64,000 nucleotides of DNA from NCBI RefSeq assembly GCF_011516825.1, contig NZ_WOTA01000007.1, forward strand, positions 1 through 64,000. The letters run 5' to 3'. The notes beneath the pieces are model-generated. The model was not told the origin of the DNA and ran no database searches. It saw only the letters and a list, made by a program, of their open reading frames with translations. Source of the stretch: Acetobacter oeni. GTDB taxonomy: Bacteria; Pseudomonadota; Alphaproteobacteria; Acetobacterales; Acetobacteraceae. The first letter of the stretch is position 1. Every line of letters starts with the position of its first letter. Both the position numbers and the translations under genes were made by a program. This document shows positions 63,885 through 64,000 of this stretch, piece after piece.

Positions 63885-64000
63885 TCAGGGTAATCCGTCA
63901 TCGCCGGCCGGGAAGGCGCGGGCAGCCTCATTCACAAAGCGATAACGGGGCAGGCGCGGGCAAAAGACCGGATCTTCGCCCGCGAAGAAAGCAAATCCCC
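63885..64000 (-). CDS. C-terminal end of a protein truncated by the window edge
   Basis: The minus-strand frame is open from the right edge to a TGA at 63885-63887 and gives 37 residues that look coding (FFAGEDPVFCPRLPRYRF then VNEAARAFPAGDDGLP), with C/G-ending codons. It converges on the flippase gene. The protein cannot be identified from this piece. Confidence 0.45.
   Translation of the reverse strand, partial: GFAFFAGEDPVFCPRLPRYRFVNEAARAFPAGDDGLP

Overview
The window is chromosomal DNA of an acetic acid bacterium (Acetobacteraceae, Alphaproteobacteria). Support comes from the high-GC, C-ending codon use, a bacterial pyruvate decarboxylase of the Acetobacter/Gluconobacter type, a hopanoid transporter (HpnN) and the general gene content. 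The genus cannot be fixed from the sequence alone. No complete insertion sequence, CRISPR array or rRNA operon was seen.

Layout. (1) 1-3494: the right-hand end of a prophage or phage-like island, ending at the 3' end of a tRNA-Thr(CGU) gene that probably served as the integration site. It carries a papain-like protein cut by the window edge, a small membrane protein, several tiny genes on both strands, a winged-helix-like protein with an (Ala-Glu)n hexanucleotide repeat, a duplicated gene remnant and a lipoprotein. (2) 3588-7435: pqiABC, an envelope lipid-transport operon. (3) 7494-14850: surface-glycan genes (GT2-type, sulfotransferase, GT25, GT22 and PIG-V-like enzymes) with a quinone oxidoreductase in between. 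(4) 14896-17703: a periplasmic OB-fold protein divergent from a response regulator/sensor kinase pair, with His-rich stretches in both periplasmic parts. (5) 17766-23000: priA, xerC, prolyl iminopeptidase and a two-motif retropepsin-like protein. (6) 23001-24400: a small acquired patch with an APH(6)-like kinase gene inside a 15-bp direct repeat, followed by an AT-rich membrane-protein gene. (7) 24608-38228: central carbon and nitrogen metabolism: asparagine permease, class I FBP aldolase, a TonB-dependent receptor, pyruvate decarboxylase, lutABC for L-lactate oxidation, an MFS carrier and an outer-membrane barrel. (8) 38377-44234: hpnN and truA-fmt-def, with a REP-like palindromic element between fmt and def. 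(9) 44397-46975: a translationally coupled ATP-grasp enzyme and FAD oxidoreductase pair of unknown product. (10) 46976-48243: a gene-poor stretch. (11) 48244-54526: GlpQ-type phosphodiesterase, a lipoprotein, an AI-2E-family permease, a Gly/Met-rich lipoprotein and a second TonB-dependent receptor. (12) 54888-59209: a red-light sensing block (bphP and bphO) behind a cytochrome b / tetraheme cytochrome c pair. (13) 59546-64000: ABC-F ATPase, ndk, an oligosaccharide flippase and the tail of a gene running off the edge.

How parts fit together. LutABC oxidises L-lactate to pyruvate, and the adjacent pyruvate decarboxylase turns pyruvate into acetaldehyde, the entry to acetate in these bacteria; a GntR/LldR-like palindrome lies between the two transcription units. 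BphO makes the biliverdin chromophore for BphP. The PqiABC, HpnN, outer-membrane barrel and glycan genes all serve the cell envelope. The least explained items are the ATP-grasp/FAD pair, the phytochrome with an eroded ATP-binding domain, and the His-rich sensor/OB-fold pair.
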